From assembly GCA_026168455.1 (NCBI GenBank), contig CM047426.1, positions 54,416,749 to 54,480,748 of the forward strand: 64,000 nt of DNA, given 5' to 3'. Both the position numbers and the translations under genes were made by a program. The stretch is from Theocolax elegans (taxonomy: Eukaryota; Arthropoda; Insecta; Hymenoptera; Cerocephalidae). The notes beneath the pieces were generated by a model. That model worked only from the letters and a program-made list of their open reading frames with translations. It was not told the origin of the DNA and did no database searches. Shown here in pieces: positions 12,084-23,690 of this stretch (the stretch's first letter is position 1; each line of letters begins with the position of its first letter).

Positions 12084-13701
12084 TGTCACGATGCACTGGG
12101 GATTAGGGTGCAGGTGATGGGGATAATAAAAATAAGGAGTATGTAAAATAACTTAATTTAGTATCCGATGCGATTCATATAATAATCTGCTTACTTTATG
12201 TAATTATTGCGGGTGCCAGTCGCGTCCGTTACGCGGGCTCAAGCTCGGCTGAGATCGGCTCAGGAAGAGGGCAAATTTAGGAAGGCGAAATGCGGCTCAC
12301 TGCGGATTGCACGAGTGCAATTTATAATTTAAAAATCCCGAATCGTTAGCTGAATCGGTGATACTCGTCCACGACGAGTTTAATGTTGACCGACGGCGCG
12401 GCTGCGATACGCGATCGCGGGTCGAAAGCTGCTCGAATAAGAGGGGGGGGGGAGAAGGGGGAAAACCGCGATAACTCGCACACACACGGTAAGGAAGGCA
12501 CGGAATTGATTATAATAAAATAAAGGAGACACAGATAAGAATGCACCAACCTTTGTTGCTACGCTGCTTTGCTCAATTGCTCCGCACAATACAAATTGGC
12601 ACTCTCGCTTCACACTATCGTTAGCACACCGGATCGGACGTCGTGACGCTACGGCGATCGGAAGAGCTCTGCTCTCCTCGGCGTGGTCGACGCATTGCCC
12701 GAGTGCGCGCATGCGTCGCGACGGCCCACTTGCGGTGTGTACGCGGCCTTACTCGAGTGCGGCTTGAGTAACATGGCCGCCGCATCGTCTCGAAGTGTAC
12801 GCCTCGTCCGTTCCCGCAACAACAATGGTGTCGTTGACGACGACGTAATCTGCTTGCCAGGTAATTATTAATTTCGTTCCTTATTGTTCGCCCGTCGACT
12901 AATAATCTCGGTGATTACAGGGCTGCGGGAGGTGTGTATACACGGCACGTCGATACGGGCTCATGTGTGTTGCCGCGACCGATATCTCTTTCTCTCTCGC
13001 TCTTCTTGAAGCGCACGGCTTGACAGGTGCAACGGCGGCTCGGGCTGCTTGGACGGACACACGGCGATATCCATGTATATGTCCATTTGGAAGACGGCTT
13101 GCTGTCTTTATTAATAATACTAATATTGTGTGTGTGTGAGCACTTATAATGCTCACCTAACCGCTTCACAAGTCCTCTCCTATACACACTTATTTAAGTA
13201 ATGTGTGCTCCTATCTGCTCTTTTATAGTGAACATTACTACATTAACTGGTGCTTACAGGTTCCCTGGATTATTGCTGGCTGACGGACCTCCTGGCTACA
13301 TTGGCTTCTTCCTCTGGCTCAGTCTTCCTTGGCTTGCTGGGTACGCTACTACTAAATTCAGGACTTGGGAGCTCGCTGTCAACACCTCAGCATGCTGCTT
13401 CATTGGCTCTTCGTCAGGCTCCTTATTAGATTACTTGAAGAGTAATCTATGCTTCGATGAACTCTTTCTGTGTCCTGCTCGGCTGCTCCCCTGTGCACCT
13501 TATTTAGTGGGCTCGGTGGTTTATTATAGTGTTAAGGAGCTCGGTTATTGGGAGGGTGTTGCAATTATCATTATAGGCTCTTAGGGAAATTCGAGAAGGA
13601 TAGGTTTGATTAGGCTTGTATGTGTGTGTGTGTGCTCGTACAGGGGAATAAGGTTTAGCTTAGTGTCGCACTATATGACATGCATTATTTGCATTGTCAC
13701 A
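12084..13701 (-). repeat. Gypsy-A LTR 2 (1618 bp)
   Basis: Termini match LTR1. One A is missing near 13200 (AAGTAATG here, AAGTAAATG in LTR1 and LTR3). It is shared between repeat A (as 3' LTR) and repeat B (as 5' LTR). Confidence 0.9.
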
Positions 13702-13713
13702 CTCCCCCCCACC
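13702..13713 (-). promoter_or_regulatory. Polypurine tract of Gypsy-A repeat A
   Basis: GGTGGGGGGGAG on the minus strand, directly before LTR2, as in repeat B. Confidence 0.85.
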
Positions 13714-13889
13714 AAACTATAGTTACGCGGAGACGTAACTACCACAACAAAAAAATCTATAATACCATTTGAATAAATGGATTTCGCGTTCTGTGTATGT
13801 TGGTGGGGTAAGTATGCTATCTAATAAATATAAATACTTAATAAACGCTCGATAAATCGCTCGTGCTATTTATCTCGAGGTGTAAGTGT

Positions 13890-16749
13890 TTAATCACTTA
13901 CTAGCTCTACCCATTGCTCTGTGTCTGGGACTGGAATTTCACTTGGCTTTTCTATATGCTTCCTTATAAGGGCTACGGGACGGGGATTTCTGCCTAAGTT
14001 TAAAAATGCTGGGCTATATTTTGTAGAGGAGTGTATAACTGTAGTTAGCGCGAAATTGAACTCTCCGATATGTCTATCCCAATCTCGGTGGTCATCTGTT
14101 AAATAACTATTTATCATCGGCTTTATATTTCTATTAACTCGCTCTACTGGGTTGGCTTGGGCAAAATATGGCGGAATGGTGGTTTGTACTATACCGTATT
14201 GTGTTAGTCTTTCTGTTACCATTCTATTGACGAACTCGGTCCCATTATCTGTGACAAGGTATTTGGGACAGCCCCATCTATTGATGATGAGTTCGTCAAA
14301 TGCCTGTAGCACGCTTTTTGCATCGGCTCGTCTAAGAGGCTTCATTTCAATGTATCAAGTGAATAAATTTTCAAATACAATGATGTATTTAAACCCTTGG
14401 TTTGATGGTGGTTTAGGTCCCATTATGTCGGCTGCTACGACTGTCCATGGCTCGGTTATATTTCTCCCTTCCATTAATCCTGGAGGTGCTTGCTGGCTAC
14501 TCTTATGAGCTTGGCATTCTTGGCATGTCTTGACGTAATTGCATGTATCGAAATATATGCCTGGCCAATAATAGTAAGTGGCTAGTCTAGCGTAAGTTTT
14601 ATCTAAGATGGCCTGCTTGCGGCATGTAATAGGCTTCATATAGGGCTTTTTCGCGGTCGGCTTCCGGTAGAACTACTTTCCATGCATCCAAGTCGGGCAT
14701 AAAGGAATCTACAAGGGGATTGGGACGATGGGCGTATAATACATTATTGGCTATTCTGAGATCGGAGTATTTATTTGGGAATTTGGCTTCGGCTCTCAGT
14801 TTCTCTTGGTACCATGGATTATTGGTGTCTACCTTTAAGGCTGCTGTTATGGCTTCTGCTTCTTCGAAAGCTCTGGACAGTGCGTCTGGGACTTTGTGCA
14901 TGGCTCCTTTTCGATGCACGAACTTGATGTTATAGTTCTGGAATATAGTATTCCAGCGAGCTAACCTTCCAGCTGGATCTTTTAGCTTATTCAGCCAAAG
15001 GAGACTGTGGTGATCCGTAATAACGGTAAACTGTTCACCTTGCAAGTATCCTTTAAGCCTTTCTACAGACCAGAGAACAGCCAAACACTCTTTCTCTGTA
15101 ACTGTATAGTTTCGCTCGGCTTTGCTTAGCGTTCTACTTACGTAGTAGATCGGGTGTTCTTCGCCATTGATCTCCTGCGTAAGAACACCTGCTATGGCGT
15201 AATCGCTGGCATCTGTTTGGAGGGTAAAGGGATGGGAAAAATCGGGACGGGCTAAGACTGGGGCTTGGGTTAAGGTTAATTTAATTTTTTCAAATGCTTC
15301 CTGCTGCTCCTGGTGCCACTGCCATCGTACATCTTTCCTCATTAAATAATTTAACGGCGTACGGTATTTCGCTAAATCCTTTATAAATCTAGAGTACCAA
15401 CCCACTAAGCCGTTGAAACGTCTTAACTGTTTCAAATTTGTTGGTGCTGGGTACTCCAGTATTGGCTTAGCCTTATCCTGGTTTGTTTGTAAACCGGACT
15501 CGTTAATTTTGTATCCGAGATAAGTGACCTCTGGACACCAAAATTCGGATTTTTTCGCGGTTAATTTGCAAGTTGGCTTTGTTTAGGGCTATAAGGACTA
15601 TCTTTAACCATTTCATATGCTCTTCAAATGTTTTTGCCGTGATGATGATATCATCTAAGTAGGCAGAAACATGTGGCTCCCATTCCGGTTTGATCAACTT
15701 ATCCATTAGCTGCTGAAACATGGCTGGTGCGTTGGTCAAGCCGTAGGGTACACGCTTAAATTGGAACAGTCCTTTACCAGGTAGGGCAAATGCTGTTATT
15801 TCACGGCTCTCGGGTGCTAGGGGAACTTAATGATAGGCTTGTGACAAATCCAGCTTGCTAATAAATCGGCTTTCCCGCAATTGGTCCAAAATATCGTCCA
15901 TATTGCGCATTGGGTATGCTAATTTCTTTGTCACTTCATTTACTAACCTGTAATCAATACAAAAGCGGTATTTGCCATTTGCTTTTGGTACGATTACCGG
16001 ATAGCTGCACCATGGGCTTTGCGAGGGCTCTATAATGTCTTCTCTTAACATTCGATCTATTTCTTCATATCCTGCTTGAAACATTTTTGGCGAATATTTG
16101 CGGCGTGGCTGTCTTATTGGCTCTGCTCCTTGCACATCTAGCTTGAGGCTCGTTAGGTTAGTCACTCCTAAGGTTTGGGCCGTTTAGGGAATTAATTCAT
16201 CTAGTAAACGATGCATTTGCTCCATTTGCTCTGGGCTGGTTTGCTTTAATCCTCCTATACTCGCTATGGCTGGTATGCAACTAGGATCGTTACCTTCTGG
16301 ATAGAATTGGTGTATGAGACCTTTGCTTGTCCACCAGGTATCATTTTCATAGTTAATACTCATATTAACTTTACGCTTAAAGTCAATTCCAAGTATGCAG
16401 TCATAATGGAGTCCATCTGCTACTTGAAATGGCATAACAACTTCGTCTCCATCGATTCTTATTGTGATGTCGACAATGCCTTGGACAGGTATAACTGTAC
16501 TATCTGCTACCTTGACTCCTGGGCACTGGGACGGTCTTAGCTTGTGTTATAGCAGCTCGCTCATATTGCCTCCTAGGAACGATCTTGTTGCTCCATCGTC
16601 TAGGAGTGCAATCACCTTGTGGCCGTTTATTTCTAAATTGAAATAATGTCTAGGGTCAATATTGGGGACGTGTTGGATCAGGGATTCGCTCGTTGCTAAC
16701 TAATATGGCTCAGACCCTTTGGGGGCTTGGGGCGAGGAAATACGGGTCT
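13890..16749 (-). pseudogene. pol: Gypsy-A pol, repeat A, with a private frameshift in RT
   Basis: It has the same domains and shared lesions as repeat B: TAG about 16700, TAA about 16547, TAA 16184, TAA 15827, the frameshift near 14620 and TGA 14355. One extra T in the run at about 15550 breaks the frame just after the YLDD segment, inside the NREKSEF motif that is intact in repeat B. The shared lesions show that A and B descend from one inactive parent by duplication, since two independently mobilised copies would not carry the same breaks. Confidence 0.9.
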
Positions 16750-18189
16750 TTATCCCCTCTGGTTGTAGTTTCCCGACGTTTGGTGTGGGTTGCATTTCGT
16801 GCATTGCCTGATGTAAACGCCTGGTGTACCACACCCATGACAGCGTCGGTTTGGGCATTCCGCTGCCCAATGGCCTAATTTGTTACAGCTGTAGCACGGC
16901 TCTTTTTGTTTACGGGGATGATTGTATATAATCGGGGCTCTGGCGCTGCTGTGCTGATTGAGGCTGCTTACTGTTGGCTGCGGTTGTTGCGTTTGCTGCT
17001 CTTGCCAGTTGCTTCTGATGTTAAAATTTTTAGGCTGTTGTGCTGCTGCTTGCTGTTGGCTCGAGTTACTGCTTTTGGCTGCTTCACTATACTGCTTCCC
17101 GGGGTATTGCTGTTTGTTGCTCATTGGGGTATGCTTGGGTTGTTGGGTGTTTTTGGGAGGGTTTGGGCTAGCTATCGGGGCTGCTGGCTCTGGTGGGTTT
17201 GAGGCTTCTGTTGTGCTTTGATTTGGCTCGGTTTTTATCGCTGCTATTTTTCGTGGCTTCGTTTGCGTGGGGTCTACATAAGCAAACCTTTGTAGCCCTG
17301 CAATCGTAATTGGCGGAGGCGGATTATATGCTTTATCTAAGTAGCGTCTAGCTTCTTCTCTCTTGCCTAATCGTTGTAGCTCGGTAAAATCATTAAAATG
17401 ATGCCTTTCTATTTTTACTCGATAGCTCGGGTGCATGTTTCTATATGCCCTATCGAGTTGCTCGTGAATGGACATTGGAGGCTTAAAACGATCAAACATC
17501 CCTCTTAACTTTTGTAGGTATGTGGCGATGTCTTCATTTGCTCCTTGCGTTCTAAGCTCTGCTGTGCGACGTAGGCTTATCTGCGTATCTTCCACTCCAT
17601 ATTGCGGTCTAAATGCTTCCATAAATTCGCTAAATGTTCTCCAGTTGTGTTTTTCTCTTTTAAACCAGTCGTATGATTCGTCGTCGAGTACGGCAGGTAG
17701 AGAAAGCATAATTTCTTCCGCGGTGAACTCATGCGATTCTTTGCATTCCTCTAAGTTACGTAGGAATGTTTCAGGGTCGCCTTTTTTATTGCCCTTGAAA
17801 GATATGTGCCACCTATTGAAAATTTCGACCGTACGCTTTTCTCGTATGAACGTTGCGTCGTCTAATCTGCTCGTTCTGTAGGTGCTGCTCAGTGGGTGTA
17901 TCGTATTGTAATCGGGATGCGGCTGGCTTATAAGCTGGTTGCTATAATATCCCGGTTGCTGCGGAGCTTGTTACGGAATGGCGCTTGCGAATGCTTGTCG
18001 TTGTGCTTGGGGAATAGGGGAATATGGAATTTCGTATGTTCTGTCAGTTAATTGCTGGGACGGGGGGGCTATATATGCATTTTGCTGCTGTGGCTGGCTG
18101 ACGTATTGCACTTCATCTTCCCAATGGACGCTCAGTAAATTTCTGTTTAATTCTCTTCGTCTCGAGTCGAACTGGTTCGGTGACGTCAA
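16750..18189 (-). pseudogene. gag: Gypsy-A gag core, repeat A
   Basis: Capsid region, Q/P/S-rich linker and two zinc knuckles, one with histidine replaced by valine, as in repeat C. The TAA at 17971-17973 is shared. Repeat A does not have the extra T seen in repeat B. Confidence 0.82.
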
Positions 18190-19013
18190 ATATCTCTGCT
18201 GCGTTGCTGCTGGTTGGCTTGTGGTGGGTGCTGTGACGATGGGACGGAAGGCTGATTGCTGGATGCAGTGGAATTGTCGGGGCCGGGAATTTCGTTCAGA
18301 GTTGGTGCTTGAATAGTGTAATGTGACGTAGTGTTAACTGTTAAATTCGATGTCGTTACGTCAGGCAGCGTGTGATAAATCTCTATATTTGGTGCATATA
18401 GTAAATTCTGGCTTGTTATTATTGGCGTTGGCGTCAGTCTGTATGCAGTCGATTGTGCTCGTGGATGATTTGTTTGCCTTCCGGTTGGACTGCTGCTTTG
18501 TTGAATTTGGCTATAAGGGGTTGATCGCTGTGTTGGCTGCGTTATCTCTTGCATTGAAATTGGATCTGCATAGGGACCACGAATTTGTCCTGTTTCCAAT
18601 TCAATGAAATTTGCTTGGCTGCTTGCTTGCTGGAGTGGGTGGGAAGATGTTGGAGGTAAAAAATTTGTTCGCTCAGATTGGGTAAGGGATAGGGATAATT
18701 CGTCTGGATTTATTGTTTCTGATTCTTGTTCATCTGCTCGAGTTATATTTTCTTCCGAAAACTCGTCAAACCACATTTGGTCTGTTCGCGGATTCCATTG
18801 AGCTGCTGAGTCTCCGAAATTGCGTCTAATTTCATAACGAGCTACTCTATCGCGAATAATACCTATATCGTTATCTAAATTTAAAAATGATGTTCCCGCA
18901 TAGAAGACAACTCTTCCATCGGCTAATTCATTTATGGCTCGCCTAATTATTGGTGCGCCTTGGGCTGCACTTATTCCTACTAATTTTCCGCCTAATCTAA
19001 AATTACGGGACAT
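18186..19013 (-). CDS. gag: Gypsy-A N-terminal Gag ORF, repeat A
   Basis: A 275-codon frame matching those in repeats B and C. It lies downstream of the outermost LTR3, which would be its promoter if transcription starts at the array edge. Confidence 0.6.
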   Translation of the reverse strand: MSRNFRLGGKLVGISAAQGAPIIRRAINELADGRVVFYAGTSFLNLDNDIGIIRDRVARYEIRRNFGDSAAQWNPRTDQMWFDEFSEENITRADEQESETINPDELSLSLTQSERTNFLPPTSSHPLQQASSQANFIELETGQIRGPYADPISMQEITQPTQRSTPYSQIQQSSSPTGRQTNHPRAQSTAYRLTPTPIITSQNLLYAPNIEIYHTLPDVTTSNLTVNTTSHYTIQAPTLNEIPGPDNSTASSNQPSVPSSQHPPQANQQQRSRDI

Positions 19014-19989
19014 TTTGATCAGGACTCAGGAAAATATTTGCTTAATTAATAGCTCTTGCTCAACAATCGAATAGCTCAATGTTTATCTGTTAAATTAATT
19101 TTAATTTATAATTAATTAGGGAAAAGCTAAAAAAAACAATGCAAGCTATCAACGAAATAATTATTTGCTTAAGCAATAAACAATAAATTTGTTTGCTCCA
19201 TTAGTGCAAATCTGAATATTATTACTAGGGGAATAATACAAAAAAAAATTAATTAATTAAGCTACAGCAATCACGAAAAATAAATAATTTTGCACGGTGC
19301 GTTTAGAAATTATTTACGTTATAATTTTAAACATGCGCTAAGGGAATAAATAATAAGCTGTTAAATTGGTTAGGGAATGCAATGGCGAAACCAAAAAAAA
19401 TTTATTCGCTGCTAGTATGGGTTATATAATAAAAAAATATGTATAGGTTGGTTAAGGTGGAAAGCTTTAAATTACCCAATGAATGTGCGTAGGAGGGGAA
19501 AATATCGTGCTATGCTATATATAATTGTTAATGGTAAAAAAATATAAAAAATGCAACCAATGGCGAATTTCAATATGTAGGGATGATAAGCAATTAAATA
19601 AATATATAAGCGTTCATGCGAAACATAAAGCAAATGCAAATTAATAGCAAATTATGTAGATAAATGTGTAAATACTGTTTGTATATACGTATGCTTCATG
19701 CATACCTGCGTTATTATTATGTAATATAAAAATAAAATATTCAGTAATATCAATTATTAATAATAAAAAGAAAAATTTTTGCAACAGAAAATTATTAAGC
19801 TTCAGAAAATTAAATTATTAGCTGCTCGAAATATAATAAATTTTAATTTCTACGACACGTGGTCGTATTAAGAAAAATGGCCGTGCCTCGCCACCTCGCG
19901 TGTGTGTGCGCACGACGAACGAGAAGGAAAAATGGCTGCTCTGCGTCTCGCTAGATGCTCACAATTTTTAATCCCAAAATAAAAATTAA
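19014..19989 (-). other. Gypsy-A untranslated leader, repeat A
   Basis: An AT-rich leader like the other two, with one A fewer in the A-run near 19434. I see no gene. Confidence 0.65.
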
Positions 19990-20003
19990 CACGTTGGGCG
20001 CCA
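19990..20003 (-). promoter_or_regulatory. Primer-binding site, tRNA-Lys type, repeat A
   Basis: TGGCGCCCAACGTG on the minus strand, one base after LTR3. Confidence 0.87.
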
Positions 20004-20004
20004 A

Positions 20005-21621
20005 TGTCACGATGCACTGGGGATTAGGGTGCAGGTGATGGGGATAATAAAAATAAGGAGTATGTAAAATAACTTAATTTAGTATCCGATGCGATTCATA
20101 TAATAATCTGCTTACTTTATGTAATTATTGCGGGTGCCAGTCGCGTCCGTTACGCGGGCTCAAGCTCGGCTGAGATCGGCTCAGGAAGAGGGCAAATTTA
20201 GGAAGGCGAAATGCGGCTCACTGCGGATTGCACGAGTGCAATTTATAATTTAAAAATCCCGAATCGTTAGCTGAATCGGTGATACTCGTCCACGACGAGT
20301 TTAATGTTGACCGACGGCGCGGCTGCGATACGCGATCGCGGGTCGAAAGCTGCTCGAATAAGAGGGGGGGGGGAGAAGGGGGAAAACCGCGATAACTCGC
20401 ACACACACGGTAAGGAAGGCACGGAATTGATTATAATAAAATAAAGGAGACACAGATAAGAATGCACCAACCTTTGTTGCTACGCTGCTTTGCTCAATTG
20501 CTCCGCACAATACAAATTGGCACTCTCGCTTCACACTATCGTTAGCACACCGGATCGGACGTCGTGACGCTACGGCGATCGGAAGAGCTCTGCTCTCCTC
20601 GGCGTGGTCGACGCATTGCCCGAGTGCGCGCATGCGTCGCGACGGCCCACTTGCGGTGTGTACGCGGCCTTACTCGAGTGCGGCTTGAGTAACATGGCCG
20701 CCGCATCGTCTCGAAGTGTACGCCTCGTCCGTTCCCGCAACAACAATGGTGTCGTTGACGACGACGTAATCTGCTTGCCAGGTAATTATTAATTTCGTTC
20801 CTTATTGTTCGCCCGTCGACTAATAATCTCGGTGATTACAGGGCTGCGGGAGGTGTGTATACACGGCACGTCGATACGGGCTCATGTGTGTTGCCGCGAC
20901 CGATATCTCTTTCTCTCTCGCTCTTCTTGAAGCGCACGGCTTGACAGGTGCAACGGCGGCTCGGGCTGCTTGGACGGACACACGGCGATATCCATGTATA
21001 TGTCCATTTGGAAGACGGCTTGCTGTCTTTATTAATAATACTAATATTGTGTGTGTGTGAGCACTTATAATGCTCACCTAACCGCTTCACAAGTCCTCTC
21101 CTATACACACTTATTTAAGTAAATGTGTGCTCCTATCTGCTCTTTTATAGTGAACATTACTACATTAACTGGTGCTTACAGGTTCCCTGGATTATTGCTG
21201 GCTGACGGACCTCCTGGCTACATTGGCTTCTTCCTCTGGCTCAGTCTTCCTTGGCTTGCTGGGTACGCTACTACTAAATTCAGGACTTGGGAGCTCGCTG
21301 TCAACACCTCAGCATGCTGCTTCATTGGCTCTTCGTCAGGCTCCTTATTAGATTACTTGAAGAGTAATCTATGCTTCGATGAACTCTTTCTGTGTCCTGC
21401 TCGGCTGCTCCCCTGTGCACCTTATTTAGTGGGCTCGGTGGTTTATTATAGTGTTAAGGAGCTCGGTTATTGGGAGGGTGTTGCAATTATCATTATAGGC
21501 TCTTAGGGAAATTCGAGAAGGATAGGTTTGATTAGGCTTGTATGTGTGTGTGTGTGCTCGTACAGGGGAATAAGGTTTAGCTTAGTGTCGCACTATATGA
21601 CATGCATTATTTGCATTGTCA
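20005..21621 (-). repeat. Gypsy-A LTR 3, outermost 5' LTR of the array
   Basis: It matches LTR1 and LTR2 up to ATTGTCA at 21621. The last two bases of the other LTR copies (CA on the plus strand) are absent, and the sequence passes directly into TA-rich repeat. It is therefore the 5' edge of the array, short of a complete end by two bases. Confidence 0.88.
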
Positions 21622-21661
21622 TAATATATATATGACATATATATAACATGTATATATGACC

Positions 21662-21693
21662 TATATGAGCAAATCCACGGAACCTTTGATTTT
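21662..21693. repeat. Left arm of a 32-bp inverted repeat flanking the R1-clade LINE
   Basis: TATATGAGCAAATCCAC and the following bases through GATTTT match the reverse complement of 25951-25983 with two mismatches. TA-rich satellite lies outside both arms. This suggests the LINE sits inside an older inverted-repeat element, or that the flank was duplicated in inverted orientation. Confidence 0.7.
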
Positions 21694-21727
21694 CATTAGA
21701 AAAATTTTTTTTTTTTTTGGGAGGCAC

Positions 21728-23690
21728 TCGACACTCTTTGCGACCACCACTAGCGCCACGTCGTCCGCGAAAGCCACCATCGAGACACCCTCCGGAAGTT
21801 GCTGCCTAAGCAGGCCGTCATAGACAGCGTCCCAGAGTAGGGGCCCAATGACCGAACCCTGCGGCACGCCTCCCGTGATGTTGTGGGAGTGCACACCGTC
21901 GTCGGTGTCGTAGAGCAGAGTACGGTCAGTCAGGTAACTCGAGGTGACCTCCCTGAGATCGAGTGGCACTTGGAAGTGCTGCAGGGACAGCATGATGTCG
22001 TCCCATCTGGCAGAGTTGAAGGCATTCCGGATGTCCAAGGTGATGATGGCACACGCCTTGCACTCCGACCAGCATTGATGGCGTTTGTGGCTATACCAAC
22101 AACTCTGCCTACAGCGTCCATGGTCGATCGACCCTTTCGGAAGCCGAACTGGTTGTCGGAGAGGTCTCCGGCCCGACCGATGGCCGCTGCAAGCCTGGCG
22201 TAGATCACCCGCTCCAGAAGCTTCCCAACTATATCCAGTAGACAGAGCGGGCGGTAAGATGATGGCTCCTCCGGGGGTTTATTTCCCTTCGGTAGGAGTA
22301 CCAGCCTCTGCGTCTTCCACTGGGCCGGGAAGCAACCTTCTCTCAGGCATGCGTTGAATGCGTCCAGGAACAAGCCCGGAGCACTCATCGCCGCTGTCTT
22401 GACGGCCAGGCCAGGTATTCCGTCCGGACCTGGGGCTTCATGTACGGAAATACCTTTAGCGGCCCTCCTCAGTTCGGCTTCACTAATGTCTGGCGACTCG
22501 GCTGCACCAATGGTGGCCATCAGGCCCGTCTCTGTTGCCTTTTTCCGATGTTCTGGAAACAGGTGGCGGACTACACCGTCCAGAAAAACTGGGTCGGTGG
22601 GTGCAACAGCGCCCCCGGGGTTGATCTTATTCATAACCATTTTATACGGTCTGCCCCAGGGGTCGTGGTCCACCTCCTCACATAGCTCCCGCCAACACCT
22701 TCTCTTGGCAGCCTTGATGGCCACCTTGAGATCCCTCCGCTTTTGTTCGTATTCTGCGGAACGATCTTGGAACCGCGGTGTTCCCCTCGCTCTTTGGTGC
22801 AGCCTTCTGGCACGCAGGCACTCACGTCTCTTTTCTGCAATGTCCTCACTCCACCAGATTATTGGTGGGCGGCCGCGAGGGTTGAACTACACGGCCATAG
22901 AGGCATCGCAAGCCTCTGTTAAGGCATTCGTGAGGCCTCGTGCTTTTTCTTCGGCGGTTCCCTCCACTTTTGCCCCCTCAAGGGAGCAGAGGAACGTCTC
23001 ACGATCAAACGTGGCTAGTGCCCATCTCTCTCTTGCTCCTCTTCCTGCTCTCTTTGTCCTCCCGCTGGTCAGCTGGAGCTGGTACACGAGTGCTTGGTGG
23101 TCACTACCCGTGTAACGATCGCTAACTTTCCAGCCGAGTCCCCCTCCCCCCATCAATTTAGGATCGACGAAAGTGAGGTCGACTATGGACGACTTGCCGG
23201 CTTTGGTGAAAGTCGAGGTTGTCCCTGTGTTAGCGATCTCCAGCCCCAGTAGAGCGAACGCCTCGAGAAGTGCGCGACCACGCGCGTTGGTCTTGGCGCT
23301 GCCCCAGTCCGTCGCCCAAGCATTAAAGTCCCCACCGATTGCGACCGGTAGCCGTGAGGACCGAGCACTGGTGACGACTGCATCCAGAGATCTCGCAAAG
23401 TCCTCGGTGGAATCGCTGGGCGGGAAGTAGCAGCTGTACATGCGTACCCCCGCCACCTCCACCCAGGTGAAGCTGGGAAGGGGGGCGACCATCTTTCTGG
23501 AGATGTGTATATTTCCACATACCCAGATGGCCGCCTTGCCCGTGGCATCCCTTACCCAGTTCGACTTCTCGAGATCCCGGAACTCCTCGCTGATGATCAC
23601 TACGTCCGCTCTCTCCTCTCTGACCAGCCGGGACAGCAGGTCCTGGGCCACAGCGCAGTGGTTGAGGTTTATTTGGAGCACCTTAATCAT
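21728..23690 (-). pseudogene. R1-clade ORF2: endonuclease and reverse transcriptase, copy 1
   Basis: It starts with MIKVLQINLNH at 23690, overlapping the ORF1 stop by eight bases (ATG inside AATGATTAA), a common R1-clade arrangement. The endonuclease shows GGDFNAW and SDHQAL. RT shows APGPDGIP, SYRPLCLLD, GVPQGSVIGPLLW and FADDVAL. Breaks are TAG at 22887-22889, where copy 2 has AAG (lysine), and a 4-bp deletion near 22055 relative to copy 2 that shifts the frame. RT thumb and C-terminal zinc finger are missing because the 3' end is truncated. Confidence 0.88.

Larger units (their letters stand above)
1..21621 (-). mobile_element. Tandem array of one Ty3/Gypsy LTR retrotransposon (Gypsy-A), three repeats sharing LTRs
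   Basis: The sequence at position 1 recurs at 7923 and about 15846, giving a period of about 7.92 kb. Each period is one 1.6-kb LTR plus one internal region (leader, gag, pol, polypurine tract), all read on the minus strand. The order from high to low coordinates is LTR3, internal A, LTR2, internal B, LTR1, internal C, and the window start cuts internal C inside the reverse transcriptase. Adjacent repeats share one LTR, as expected from LTR-LTR unequal exchange or from integration of a multimeric circle. By eye the copies differ only by single-base indels near 5277/13200, 9729, 15550 and 19434. Stops and a frameshift in gag and pol are common to the copies that cover them, so the ancestor was already non-autonomous. 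Confidence 0.93.
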
